Below, piece after piece: positions 18,410 to 27,895 of a stretch of 64,000 bases of DNA. The notes under the pieces were generated by a model that was not told where the DNA came from, made no database searches, and worked only from the letters and a program-made list of their open reading frames with translations. Positions within the stretch are counted from its first letter, which is position 1; every line of letters starts with the position of its first letter. Where the stretch lies: NCBI GenBank assembly GCA_030432655.1, contig JAUILA010000001.1:366559-430558 (forward strand), in the 5' to 3' direction. The position numbers and the translations under genes are program-made. This DNA comes from Bacteroidia bacterium. GTDB lineage: Bacteria; Bacteroidota; Bacteroidia; Cytophagales; Cyclobacteriaceae.

Positions 18410-20623
18410 ATGCGCTTTTATTATTTCCGGACGACTTCTGCGAAGAACAATGCAGACAAAAAGAATGGTGAAGATACCTTCTTCAGCAGTCCGGGAAAGG
18501 AGCGCGCGCCGGAAAACAGCGGGCAGTTTTTTAACGGTGCCAGTTCTTCGTTTTTCACGCCGGTACAAACGAAAAGCAGCTTGTCTGTCGGACAGCCGGG
18601 CGACCGGTACGAACGGGAGGCCGATGGGGTAGCCGACCGCGTGGTCAACGGAATGAATGTTCATGCCGTTCAGGCAAAATGCCAGGATTGTGCTGAAGAA
18701 GAAAAGGTCAATAAAAAGGAAGCGGCGGAAATTCAGCGCGTCGCCTTTGAATCGGAAGAGGAAGAAGCCATTCAAACAAAATGCGAGGCCTGTGCGCATG
18801 AAGAAGAAAACGAGGCCACCGGCAAGATCATGACAAAGCCGTCTGGAACAGCGGGAAGTACAGAAGGATTACAGGCAAAGCTCCAAAGCGCCGGAGGAAA
18901 AGGGGAAAGCCTCCCTGATGAAACCCGGTCGGAGATGGAAACGGCTTTCGGGACAGATTTCAGTGGTGTACGCGTGCATACCGGTTCGGGAGCGGAAGAA
19001 ATGAACGCACAGCTTAATGCGCAGGCATTTACGCATGGCCAGGATATTTATTTTAACCGGGGAAAATACGATGCCAGATCTAAAAACGGCAAACACCTGC
19101 TTGCTCATGAGCTCACGCACGTGGTTCAGCAAAACGGGGAAGCAAGTCCGCCTGCAGTACAGCGGTTTTCCAATGAGGATTTTGCTATTCGCGGACTTGA
19201 CCCGTCGACCAGGCACGTGCAGAACACGATCAGGTTTGAATACGGGGAAGCCCGGGTTCCGCCTGTGGAATATCCTAAAATACGGGCGGAGGCAGTGCCT
19301 GCCGGAAGGGATGTTACCCTGAACGGGTATTCAAGTGAAGAGGGTACCGGACAGGCTGCCCTTACCAATCGAAGAATCGGGTCAGTACGCCGGATGCTGA
19401 CACACGTCGGGCATACGGGACCCAAGCATCCGAATCCCAATCCGACGGCAGGAGAAGGGAATATCGATTACCGGAGTATGCGCGTTGTTGAAATTGTTGA
19501 TACCCCGACCGGAGGCAGCCCGGTACCGACCGAGGTACCGGATTGTGATACGGAATCCACTGAGCCTTGTGCCGGAGCCCTGTTCAGTGCATTTCCGCTG
19601 GCAATTCAGAAAGTGGTGGCGGCAATCAGCGCACTGAGTAGTCCGACACCTGCGACCCTTGCTCAGGTGCGAACTTATTTCGGGGGAAATGATCCAAATA
19701 CCATACGTACCAACCTGTTCAGTCTGATGGGCATGCTCATTGTCCTGGGAGCAAATCATAAAGAGGATGAGGACTGCCATCTTGATGCCTGTGACGGGGG
19801 TTGCGTTGGCGCTAATGCATATGTTTCGCGCACCGTATCGCCGCCAAAAATGGTGCTTTGTGAAGGGTTTACCCATGAGCCCGATGTCAGTGAACGAGCG
19901 GAAACATTTATCCATGAGGCCCTGCACGCCACACCCGGTGTTCTTACTGATGATATTGCCTATGCCCACACCCGGAGGATCAGAACACTTTCAGATGCGG
20001 AAATGCTTCGGAATACGGACAGTTATGTAAACCTGATCAGCGTTCTGCATGACCCGGCCGCGAGTGTGGCCACACCGCCGTCAGACACGATTTCAGGAAC
20101 GGCGAATGCGGCGGAGTCTGACCATGCCCAGTCGGCCATTGACTACCTGGAGCAATGGCTGATCGCGGCCAAATTCGGATCGAGCGGGATGTATGAAAAA
20201 ATTCAGGAAGCCCTGGACGATCCGACTACCTGGACCACAGCCTCAAGGCAGTGGTATCATCGGAGGATGCATTCGCTGAGCAGCTTGTTTGACCTCACGG
20301 ACCCGGGCACCTCTGCTCCGTTTACGCTGCCTGACAAGGATGATAAAGTGAGAATGGCAGGGATCAGTGACCGGTACCTGAGTATGCGCTCGGTGATGCA
20401 CGGCCATGCATTGTCTCTCACCAAAATCGCGGCGGGTGCTGACAGCTGGCGGGGCAGGAATATCGAAGTGACACAGCCATTTTTCAGTTTGTCCCTGGAG
20501 GATGCCATTATCCACCTGGTGCGGTTACTGGCATCTTCCCGAAGTGATATCCCCCCGGGGCTGCTTGATTCGTACATTACCGGGGTAAATGAAATCAGAA
20601 ATCAACGAAGTGTCGGACCTTAG
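18410..20623 (+). CDS. eCIS cargo candidate: DUF4157 + OmpA-like + M35-type (aspzincin) metalloprotease
   Basis: A 737-residue likely effector. Residues ~60 to 80 (SLSVGQPGDRYEREADGVAD) are the N-terminal tag shared by eCIS DUF4157 proteins; two CxxC motifs with acidic tails follow (AKCQDCAEEE, TKCEACAHEEE). The DUF4157/eCIS core domain spans ~160 to 240, with AFTHGQDIYFN and H233-ELTH. Residues ~265 to 365 resemble an OmpA-like fold (LTNRRIGSVRRML, IDYRSMRVVEI). At 502 to 539, HEALH, then T-D-D-I-A-Y (514 to 518), then N-T-D-S-Y match the deuterolysin/aspzincin pattern HExxH, TxDxxY, N-x-D-S-Y. I infer a zinc endopeptidase delivered by the eCIS. The C-terminal ~190 residues are helical and unrecognised. 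Confidence 0.82.
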   Translation: MRFYYFRTTSAKNNADKKNGEDTFFSSPGKERAPENSGQFFNGASSSFFTPVQTKSSLSVGQPGDRYEREADGVADRVVNGMNVHAVQAKCQDCAEEEKVNKKEAAEIQRVAFESEEEEAIQTKCEACAHEEENEATGKIMTKPSGTAGSTEGLQAKLQSAGGKGESLPDETRSEMETAFGTDFSGVRVHTGSGAEEMNAQLNAQAFTHGQDIYFNRGKYDARSKNGKHLLAHELTHVVQQNGEASPPAVQRFSNEDFAIRGLDPSTRHVQNTIRFEYGEARVPPVEYPKIRAEAVPAGRDVTLNGYSSEEGTGQAALTNRRIGSVRRMLTHVGHTGPKHPNPNPTAGEGNIDYRSMRVVEIVDTPTGGSPVPTEVPDCDTESTEPCAGALFSAFPLAIQKVVAAISALSSPTPATLAQVRTYFGGNDPNTIRTNLFSLMGMLIVLGANHKEDEDCHLDACDGGCVGANAYVSRTVSPPKMVLCEGFTHEPDVSERAETFIHEALHATPGVLTDDIAYAHTRRIRTLSDAEMLRNTDSYVNLISVLHDPAASVATPPSDTISGTANAAESDHAQSAIDYLEQWLIAAKFGSSGMYEKIQEALDDPTTWTTASRQWYHRRMHSLSSLFDLTDPGTSAPFTLPDKDDKVRMAGISDRYLSMRSVMHGHALSLTKIAAGADSWRGRNIEVTQPFFSLSLEDAIIHLVRLLASSRSDIPPGLLDSYITGVNEIRNQRSVGP

Positions 20624-20625
20624 AG

Positions 20626-23600
20626 ATGAAAACCGCGGAAACAGCATCGGCCAGACACTCGTCACAAACTGCGACGACGCCCTTTTTCAGCAAGGAGGGA
20701 GAAAACTCCTTTTTTGCCGACTCCCCGGTGCAGGTTCAGCGGGCTGCCTTTTTCGGCGAAGATAAAAATGATGAGGGGGAAGGCTTGCTAACCGATTCCG
20801 GAACGACTGAAATTCAGCAGAAAGCAATCTTTGAAAGTGATGAGCCGGCGGTACAGATGAAAGTATCCGGCGGCGGACTTCGCTTAGGTGAGCCGGATGA
20901 CAAATACGAAAAGGAAGCCGATGAAGTGGCTGATCAGGTATTGGAGAATGAGGGGGCGTCAATGGAGGAAGAGGATTTTAAAGCTGAAGAATCTGCGAGC
21001 CGTGGATCGACAGAAACCGGTACCGATATCCAGGCAAAAACGGAAAAGGTAGCTGATCCTTCTATCGACTCAGGAGAGATTGCAGGCAACACTGAACCAA
21101 CCACCGTTCATTCTCCCGCCCCGGAAATTCAGGCAAAATGTAAAGAATGTGAAAAGGAAGAAGAGCAGGGAGAGGAACCGGAAGTTCAGCGGAAACCCAT
21201 TCACGATGAGGATAACGTGCACAGGCCTGACGAATTTATGGCCGGCCGCAGCTGGGAGGAGGAGCAGGCTGATAAGGAAATATTATTTAAGCGAATGCCG
21301 GATATTCAGCGTAGCGGCAGCGGGTCATCCGGGGATGAATCATCTGTACGCGGGCGGATAGAGGAGATTGCGCGGGGCGAATTGGGGAAAGTGGAGGCAA
21401 AGCGTTCAGATGGATCCGGTAAACGGGTCGGTTCTGAGCGGTTGCTGGAATATTTTCATCTGGCAGCCCCGGATCAGTGGCCTGATGAGGTGATTGAGAA
21501 TGTAAAGTACGGGGAAGGTCACTTCCCGCACTGGTGTGCGATTTTTGCCATTTACGTGATCAAGAAAGCCGGCGTGGATGTCGGCAACTGGGAAATGGGT
21601 CTTGGTGTGTCGAGGCATAATACCCTGGAGAATACGGATTCACCTCAGAAAGGGGATATCGGGTATATTCACAAGCCATTCCGGCATCATTCTATAATTA
21701 TCGAGGTGAACGGCGATACGGTGAAAAGTATTGATGGCAACAGCGGACCATTCAGCGGGGTGCTGGAGCGGACGCGGGCCAAGTCGGACTACACCTTGTT
21801 TATGACCCCGTTTACAGGAAGGGAAAAGTATGTGCAGCGTAAAGAGGAAGCCGGCGCAGCAGGTTCTGAAAGCCTGAAAGATGATCTGGACCGAACCTCG
21901 GGACATGGCAAGTCGCTGGATCAATCTGTGCGATTCGAAATGGAGCATTCGATTGGTGCCGATTTTAGCCAGGTGAATATTCATAACGACATCCATGCGA
22001 ACACACTCAGCCAGGATCTGCATGCCCAGGCGTTCACCCACGGGAAGGATATTTATTTTAATGAAGGAAAATACAATCCGGAAACATCTTCCGGGAAACA
22101 CCTGCTGGCCCATGAACTGACACATACCGTGCAGCAGGGGGCGGCCTCAGGGAAAAAGATTCAAAAACAGGAGGAAGGGGAATCCACCGCCCAGGAAAAA
22201 GCTGAAGAGATATATGAAGCATTGAACTGGTCAAATGAAATTATCCGATTGTTCAATGCAATGCGCGCACCGGATAATCATATGCGCTCGATGATTCGCG
22301 ATGCATTTTATGAGGAATACGATGAGCCAATTCAGGGCTATTTACAGGATCAATTGGATTCAGATAATCTTGTAAAGGCCTACAGCCTTCTTTCTGAATC
22401 AAACTATCACGGACCGCATGTAGCTCTGGCACTTGCTCTGATTCCATTTACCACCCGGGATGAGGAAGTTTTCAGGCTGCTGGAAGGTCGGGAACTAGCA
22501 CAACGGAAGAGTCTTGAGGAACGCTACAACTATGTTTTTGGTAAAGATGGTTGGAAAGGTGGGTCTTACATAGGTGAAGGCTCACTCAGGGACGACTTAA
22601 TTGATGACCTCAGTTTTGATGACGAAGAAAAGGCACTCATGCTTTTACATCGGGACCTGCATGAATCGGATCACTTGTACCTGGATAGCCGGGGAATTTC
22701 AGGGACAAGGACTGATAAAGTAGTCAACAGTCTCCAGCGGGTATGGAGGCAGGGTCCGGAGGCATTCAATGAATTTGTGGAAAAATGGAATGAGAACATT
22801 AAGAATAATGCCGGCAACTGGCGGGACGGTGCGTTAAATGAAACATTGCGGGAGGCAATGGACGCTGAACTTTCTGGAGAGGAATGGGAGCAGGCAAAGG
22901 CAGTTTTGGATGCATTTGACCGATACAAGGAAAAAGGTTTGTTGCAAAGCGACCTTGGTGAGGGTCCGCCTACGGAGGAACAAAAATTCTTGATGGAGGA
23001 AATTCAGCTTGATGAGGCCAATGCTGCTCTTACCGCGGCTACCACGGGTGGGATGACGGGAGCCGGAACCGATGAAGAGCAAGTATTCTCTGCTATTGAG
23101 CGTATTAATCAGGTATGGACTGAACGGATCGCCCGGGTAACCAATCCACTTAATGAGGAATTGAAAAACCACTATGAGCGACAATGGGAAACCAGGCGAC
23201 TTGAATTAATTCGCTTCCTGCCAAATGAGATGGATGAGGATACGGTTGATTATGCCAAGACCCGCCTACTTCTTGAGGGAAATCTGACTCTGGCAGATAA
23301 AATTTATCTTGCCGATCTTGATTTCAATTATGATCAGATAAATGCTCTGGTGCGTGAAGCCTGGGCTGCTGGTCAGGTTTCAGAAGTTTCATCCCAAGCA
23401 AGAGAAGCAAGAACATCATCAGCCGATGGTGAGATCATTCGTCCATCCTATGACCTGATGCTGACAATCCCTGCGACAAGGGGAGATACGGCAGCGGAAT
23501 TATACATTCTCACAAACAGAGAGTTTTCTCAAACCAGGCGTGGAGCTAACCTCATTGATCACTATCTGTCCAATGGAACGTCAAACAGTGACTTGCTTAA

Positions 23601-26505
23601 AGCACATGATTTACTTAAGACAAAAGGAATAAGTTCCGAACTCCGTAATAACACCCTTGAATCTTACGTTGATACCTTCATCAATGATCAGGAGGGTGAA
23701 AGTAAAACACAGAAATTCCTGAATTATATCGGGCACCGTTATGAGCATTCTGCTACTGTCTGGGATTTTCATGATTTACTTGCTCCTGCTCAGTCTGTTG
23801 AGGAATTATTACGAAGGGCACGGGGCCGAAGGACCGCTGAAAATACAGGAGTTTTAAATGCTGTTCTAAATGGCTTTGTTCATGATTATGACGAACTCTC
23901 TGGCGAGGATACGATGGCGACGGTTGATGAATCGATTAATCGACTGGAGTATTATGCAGAAAGAACGAATGTTACCACTGAGGAACTTCAGGGCATGCTG
24001 GAACTTGCCGGTATTACGTATGATCCGGATAACCCGCAAGCAGGGATTCTTGAGCTGGCTCAATTGGAATACCGTGATTTCAATTCCAGGCTGCAATCAC
24101 TGCGCGCTATCAAGCAAACCATTGCAGAAGCCATTGCGACAGCGGTCGAATTGGTCGTTGAGGCTGCCATTACGATTGCTACCGGCGGCGCCGGTGGTGC
24201 TGCCCTGGTGGCTTCTATCTCGGCTGCGGTCGCAGGTATGCTTGTGCGCGAGGCCTTATTAGGCAATAATTATGATCTTGTGAGTAGCCAGAATCTGCAA
24301 CAGCTGATTGTCACCATTGCATCCCATGGATTTGGTCAGATGGGAAATCGGGCTTTTAATGAGTTTTTTGATCCGGATACAATTGAACGACTGGGTAGAT
24401 TGGGCCATTTTCTGGAAGGTAGTGCTGAGGGGCTTGGATCGCAAATTGGTCAGCAGATGACTTCTGCAGCGTTCAATGACCGGATGCCTACGACTGAACA
24501 ATTAGCTGCTGGGGTGGCAAATCTTGTAGTAAGCGGTGTATCCTCAGGCACTAGCAGTGCAATCTCTAACAGCATCCGCCAAAATCCCACTGGAATGGAA
24601 AGGTTGAGAAACAGTCTTGCCAGCAGCCTGGCTGACAGCATGATTGGTGGTTTGGGAGAAGAAGGTGTCAATATTGCAGCTTCAGGTGACAGCAATCAAA
24701 CACCCTGGGATATTGGATTGAGGCTGGGAAGAAAAGCGGCTTCATCGTTCGGACAGGGTATGGTATCAGGTCTTGGTGATGCCGGAGCTCAGTTAAATTC
24801 GGAACGTCAGCGACAACGTGAAGCTGAAGGCAGACCGGAAACTGATTTTGATGAAATGTTGAATGAACAACTCGGTGAGGTTGATTCTCCTATGCCAGGA
24901 GACGAAAATGCGACACCTGACACCGTTCCGGCCGATCGAACCGAAGCTCGTGATCAGGTGGATCAGTTGACAGAACAGGTAGGGAATATGAATGTGGAAT
25001 TACAAACGCTTCTGATCGCAGATAATGAACTCCGGGCCAGGGTTATTGATAATCAAATGATCAATAATAATAATGTGGAAGCATGGAATGAAATTGCCAT
25101 ACTTTCTCCGATGCACCCCGATACCTACGATGTCTTACTGAACAATGCCGGTCTCAGACGCGCTCTGATAGATAATCCGGCAGCTGCGCGTGCTTTAAAG
25201 CATTGTGCGTCACCGTGTTTTCCTGCCAATGCCACCGCTGCCAACATTCTGGCACTTGAAAGCCTGATTCGCCAAAGAAGGGAAAATGGTGATCCCGTGG
25301 ATATGAGAATGATAAATGAGTTCTTATATCAACAGCGCGATGCTGAAAACCTGGATGAAGCCATAAGGCGGTTACAGGACAACCTTGATGGTGCCCTGGA
25401 GAATCTTTCCATTGAATCATACGATGAAATTACCATTCCGGATGATTGGAATCCACCGGCAAGTTTTGAAAGAGCAAGGGCACAACTTGAGGCTGCCAAT
25501 ATTCCATTTGATCTATTACAACGTCTGATAAACAGAGGCGCATTGCTGGACAATCCGGATACTTTTTTCCAGAATATCAACCTTATGATGCGCAGAGACA
25601 GTACATCGGCAGGAATGATTTTGCATGGTCTGGCTGGAAATGATAGCAGCATATTTAATGCGGCGATGATGCTTGCTGGCCGTCTGGCCGCAGGTCGGGA
25701 GTACACTAACCGGGTAGATCAGCTTCTTGCCCAGTTCAGCTTGTCTCAGTTGGCCGATGGGCTCGCATATTTGAAAGAAGCCAGGCCTGAACTGAGTGAC
25801 GGTTGGATGTTTAACTGGTTCGAAAGGGCTGCAGAAAAAGTGGGGACGGATCTGGTAGTATATGATGATGCCAGTGATATTCAGGATCACCCGGGGGAAG
25901 GCTTTGGAGAAAGGGAACGTGGTACGGCTCCAATTCCTAATGTTGATCTGATCGGATTGATTGGCGAGTATGAAATGATGTTGGCTGAATTACAGGTGCT
26001 GATGCCTGATGCTACGGATGAGATGCGTCGTCATGTGGCTGATCAGCTCATGGCTACAGTTTTATTTCCCGATCGTCAGAGACCACCCGAGGTGGATGCA
26101 CTCATCGGGCAATTCAAGGAAGGGCGAATTAGCATGGATGAAATGACGGCATCTGAAGATTTCCCGGCTGAAGGGGTACTCCAGGTAAGTATAGCCGTAG
26201 GTACCAGTGACACCCGAATTATTGATCATTTGTTCAGAAGAGGTGGTCAGACTGTATTCCGGGAAAATAAAAATGTGCAAAACCTGACCCCCGATCACGG
26301 GATATCACATCAGGTTGATAAAGACATTCAATTATTATTAAGCCACTCGAATTCAATTGTGGAATGGAATATTACAGGGACAGCCAGTAATGAATACCTG
26401 GCATATGTCCGTGATGAAGCAATGCGGCTGGGTGTAGCGGACAGGTTTATTATAAGAGATAAAAATGGAACAACAACCGCAAGTGATATTCCAAATGATC
26501 TATGA
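20626..26505 (+). CDS. giant multidomain DUF4157 toxin candidate (CHAP-like, annexin-like, PD-(D/E)XK-like)
   Basis: A 1959-residue protein starting 2 bp after the previous stop. The N-terminal 240 residues are disordered and carry the cargo tag (LRLGEPDDKYEKEADEVADQ) and AKCKECEKEEE. Residues ~245 to 400 look like a CHAP/NlpC-type cysteine peptidase: PHWCAIFAIYVIKKAG (C304), KGDIGYI, HHSIIIE (H354 or H355), DGNSG (N372). The DUF4157 core follows (H496-ELTH). From ~520 to 900 helices carry annexin-like motifs (GISGTRTDKVVNSL, GAGTDEEQVFSAI). An alanine/glycine-rich hydrophobic stretch near 1165 to 1205 may aid membrane passage. The C-terminus has D1867, then E1880-N-K1882, compatible with a PD-(D/E)XK nuclease fold. 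The nuclease call is tentative. Confidence 0.78.
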   Translation: MKTAETASARHSSQTATTPFFSKEGENSFFADSPVQVQRAAFFGEDKNDEGEGLLTDSGTTEIQQKAIFESDEPAVQMKVSGGGLRLGEPDDKYEKEADEVADQVLENEGASMEEEDFKAEESASRGSTETGTDIQAKTEKVADPSIDSGEIAGNTEPTTVHSPAPEIQAKCKECEKEEEQGEEPEVQRKPIHDEDNVHRPDEFMAGRSWEEEQADKEILFKRMPDIQRSGSGSSGDESSVRGRIEEIARGELGKVEAKRSDGSGKRVGSERLLEYFHLAAPDQWPDEVIENVKYGEGHFPHWCAIFAIYVIKKAGVDVGNWEMGLGVSRHNTLENTDSPQKGDIGYIHKPFRHHSIIIEVNGDTVKSIDGNSGPFSGVLERTRAKSDYTLFMTPFTGREKYVQRKEEAGAAGSESLKDDLDRTSGHGKSLDQSVRFEMEHSIGADFSQVNIHNDIHANTLSQDLHAQAFTHGKDIYFNEGKYNPETSSGKHLLAHELTHTVQQGAASGKKIQKQEEGESTAQEKAEEIYEALNWSNEIIRLFNAMRAPDNHMRSMIRDAFYEEYDEPIQGYLQDQLDSDNLVKAYSLLSESNYHGPHVALALALIPFTTRDEEVFRLLEGRELAQRKSLEERYNYVFGKDGWKGGSYIGEGSLRDDLIDDLSFDDEEKALMLLHRDLHESDHLYLDSRGISGTRTDKVVNSLQRVWRQGPEAFNEFVEKWNENIKNNAGNWRDGALNETLREAMDAELSGEEWEQAKAVLDAFDRYKEKGLLQSDLGEGPPTEEQKFLMEEIQLDEANAALTAATTGGMTGAGTDEEQVFSAIERINQVWTERIARVTNPLNEELKNHYERQWETRRLELIRFLPNEMDEDTVDYAKTRLLLEGNLTLADKIYLADLDFNYDQINALVREAWAAGQVSEVSSQAREARTSSADGEIIRPSYDLMLTIPATRGDTAAELYILTNREFSQTRRGANLIDHYLSNGTSNSDLLKAHDLLKTKGISSELRNNTLESYVDTFINDQEGESKTQKFLNYIGHRYEHSATVWDFHDLLAPAQSVEELLRRARGRRTAENTGVLNAVLNGFVHDYDELSGEDTMATVDESINRLEYYAERTNVTTEELQGMLELAGITYDPDNPQAGILELAQLEYRDFNSRLQSLRAIKQTIAEAIATAVELVVEAAITIATGGAGGAALVASISAAVAGMLVREALLGNNYDLVSSQNLQQLIVTIASHGFGQMGNRAFNEFFDPDTIERLGRLGHFLEGSAEGLGSQIGQQMTSAAFNDRMPTTEQLAAGVANLVVSGVSSGTSSAISNSIRQNPTGMERLRNSLASSLADSMIGGLGEEGVNIAASGDSNQTPWDIGLRLGRKAASSFGQGMVSGLGDAGAQLNSERQRQREAEGRPETDFDEMLNEQLGEVDSPMPGDENATPDTVPADRTEARDQVDQLTEQVGNMNVELQTLLIADNELRARVIDNQMINNNNVEAWNEIAILSPMHPDTYDVLLNNAGLRRALIDNPAAARALKHCASPCFPANATAANILALESLIRQRRENGDPVDMRMINEFLYQQRDAENLDEAIRRLQDNLDGALENLSIESYDEITIPDDWNPPASFERARAQLEAANIPFDLLQRLINRGALLDNPDTFFQNINLMMRRDSTSAGMILHGLAGNDSSIFNAAMMLAGRLAAGREYTNRVDQLLAQFSLSQLADGLAYLKEARPELSDGWMFNWFERAAEKVGTDLVVYDDASDIQDHPGEGFGERERGTAPIPNVDLIGLIGEYEMMLAELQVLMPDATDEMRRHVADQLMATVLFPDRQRPPEVDALIGQFKEGRISMDEMTASEDFPAEGVLQVSIAVGTSDTRIIDHLFRRGGQTVFRENKNVQNLTPDHGISHQVDKDIQLLLSHSNSIVEWNITGTASNEYLAYVRDEAMRLGVADRFIIRDKNGTTTASDIPNDL

Positions 26506-26516
26506 ATTAAAACAAT

Positions 26517-27290
26517 ATGAAAAGTGAAGTAATCTCTATAGCCATCCAAAAAGGAGGTTCCGGCAAGACCACCACTGCGATCAACCTGGCTGCCTATCTC
26601 AGAAACCAGGGCAAAAAGGTACTGCTGGTTGACCTGGACCCCCAGGCCAACCTGACTCAATCGGCTGGTTTGCAGGAGGAGGTCGAGCCAAATATCTATC
26701 ATGTTTTCAAGCGGCTCGCGGCCGGACAGGATGCTCCGGTCGATTTTTCCCTTTTCCGCTCCAATGATATGGATATCATCCCGTCTTCCCTTGATCTGGC
26801 CATGTCAGAAATGGAACTGGTCAGCATTTTCGGCCGGGAAAAACTTCTCCAGCAACATCTCAGGGAAGCCAGGAAAAAATATGATTTCATCATTATTGAC
26901 TGTCCGCCTGCCATGGGAATGCTCACCATCAATGCCCTGACCGCAAGTGATTCCGTCATCATACCCCTGCAGGCAGAATTTCTCCCGCTCAAAGGGATGC
27001 GGAACTTTATGAAATCAATGGAAACCGTCAGGAAAAACCTGAATCCAAAACTAAAGGTATTGGGTTTCCTGCTGACAAAGTTTGATCAGCGAAAGATCAT
27101 GAACCAGCGGGTGGCCAGTCAGCTGAGCCGCCAATACGGAGACAAGGTTTTTAAAACCCGGATCCGTACCAATATCGCTCTCGCCCAGGCTCAGGAAAAA
27201 GGAGTGGATATCTTCTCCTTTTCGAGACGCAGTAACGGGGCAGAGGATTACAGTAATTTCGGTGAAGAAGTGCTTAACCGTCTCCGATGA
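26517..27290 (+). CDS. ParA/MinD-family ATPase within the eCIS operon
   Basis: A 257-residue P-loop ATPase. Deviant Walker A KGGSGKTT at residues 12 to 19, VDLDPQANLTQS (Walker A'), and IIIDCPPAMGMLTINALTAS (Walker B and switch) are typical of ParA. No ParB or parS site and no helix-turn-helix are seen, so it is an orphan ParA. It is 11 bp after the giant toxin gene and 3 bp before a small membrane protein. Orphan ParA ATPases often position large complexes along the nucleoid or membrane, so placing eCIS particles or cargo is a reasonable inference, not shown. Complete length for the family. Confidence 0.9.
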   Translation: MKSEVISIAIQKGGSGKTTTAINLAAYLRNQGKKVLLVDLDPQANLTQSAGLQEEVEPNIYHVFKRLAAGQDAPVDFSLFRSNDMDIIPSSLDLAMSEMELVSIFGREKLLQQHLREARKKYDFIIIDCPPAMGMLTINALTASDSVIIPLQAEFLPLKGMRNFMKSMETVRKNLNPKLKVLGFLLTKFDQRKIMNQRVASQLSRQYGDKVFKTRIRTNIALAQAQEKGVDIFSFSRRSNGAEDYSNFGEEVLNRLR

Positions 27291-27293
27291 CTC

Positions 27294-27875
27294 ATGAAAA
27301 ATGAAAACTACAATGTAATTATCAATACACTCGATGACCGGGTGATGTACAAGGAGATCAGCCGCCGGCTCAGCGAAATGGACCGGAGCCGCTTCCGTTC
27401 CATGTGGCTGGTACCCCTGGTTTCCGGCGTATTCATTCTGCTGCTTTGGATCCTGCATATCCCTGCCCTGATCAATATCGTTGTGTCGCTTTTTGGTGCG
27501 GTAATTACGTACTTTATATTCCGCTGGGCCAAGCAGAATTTCCAGATGACCCGTGCATTCAGAAAACACGCGGCGCTGCTTGAGTCCCGGAAAAACCAGC
27601 AGGAAAACCTGCCCGCCGACCAACTGAACGAAGGGCCTTATTCGATTATTGAATCCCTGTCAGAAAAGACGATTACACTTCCACACATGTCACACTCACC
27701 TGATGGCAATGAACCACCAGGCCCTCCTGCGGCATATGCCTGGAGTAAAGAAAAAGCTGAATCAGCCGTTTATATGGCGACGATCCTGCTCTGGCTGCTG
27801 ACCATCTTATTAGGCGTGGTGAAAATATACTTCCCGGCCTTCGCACTGATAACCGGAATTTTTTCCCTGCATTAA
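27294..27875 (+). CDS. small integral membrane protein of unknown function
   Basis: A 193-residue protein with two close membrane segments near residues 40 to 82 (LVPLVSGVFILLLWILHIP and INIVVSLFGAVITYFIF) and a C-terminal hydrophobic region near 160 to 193 (YMATILLWLLTILLGVVKIY). The soluble middle is polar. It follows the ParA gene by 3 bp and precedes the heme peroxidase gene by 20 bp. I do not recognise a family. Pairing with a ParA-type ATPase suggests a membrane anchor for that ATPase, but this rests on position only. Confidence 0.65.
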   Translation: MKNENYNVIINTLDDRVMYKEISRRLSEMDRSRFRSMWLVPLVSGVFILLLWILHIPALINIVVSLFGAVITYFIFRWAKQNFQMTRAFRKHAALLESRKNQQENLPADQLNEGPYSIIESLSEKTITLPHMSHSPDGNEPPGPPAAYAWSKEKAESAVYMATILLWLLTILLGVVKIYFPAFALITGIFSLH

Positions 27876-27895
27876 AACCTTTAACCCAAACTATT

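Noticed and set aside
19106..19120. HELTH in DUF4157 domains as proof of active proteases
   Set aside because: The motif is present in all three DUF4157 proteins, including the one without effector domain. It marks the eCIS core domain, and activity cannot be concluded from it.
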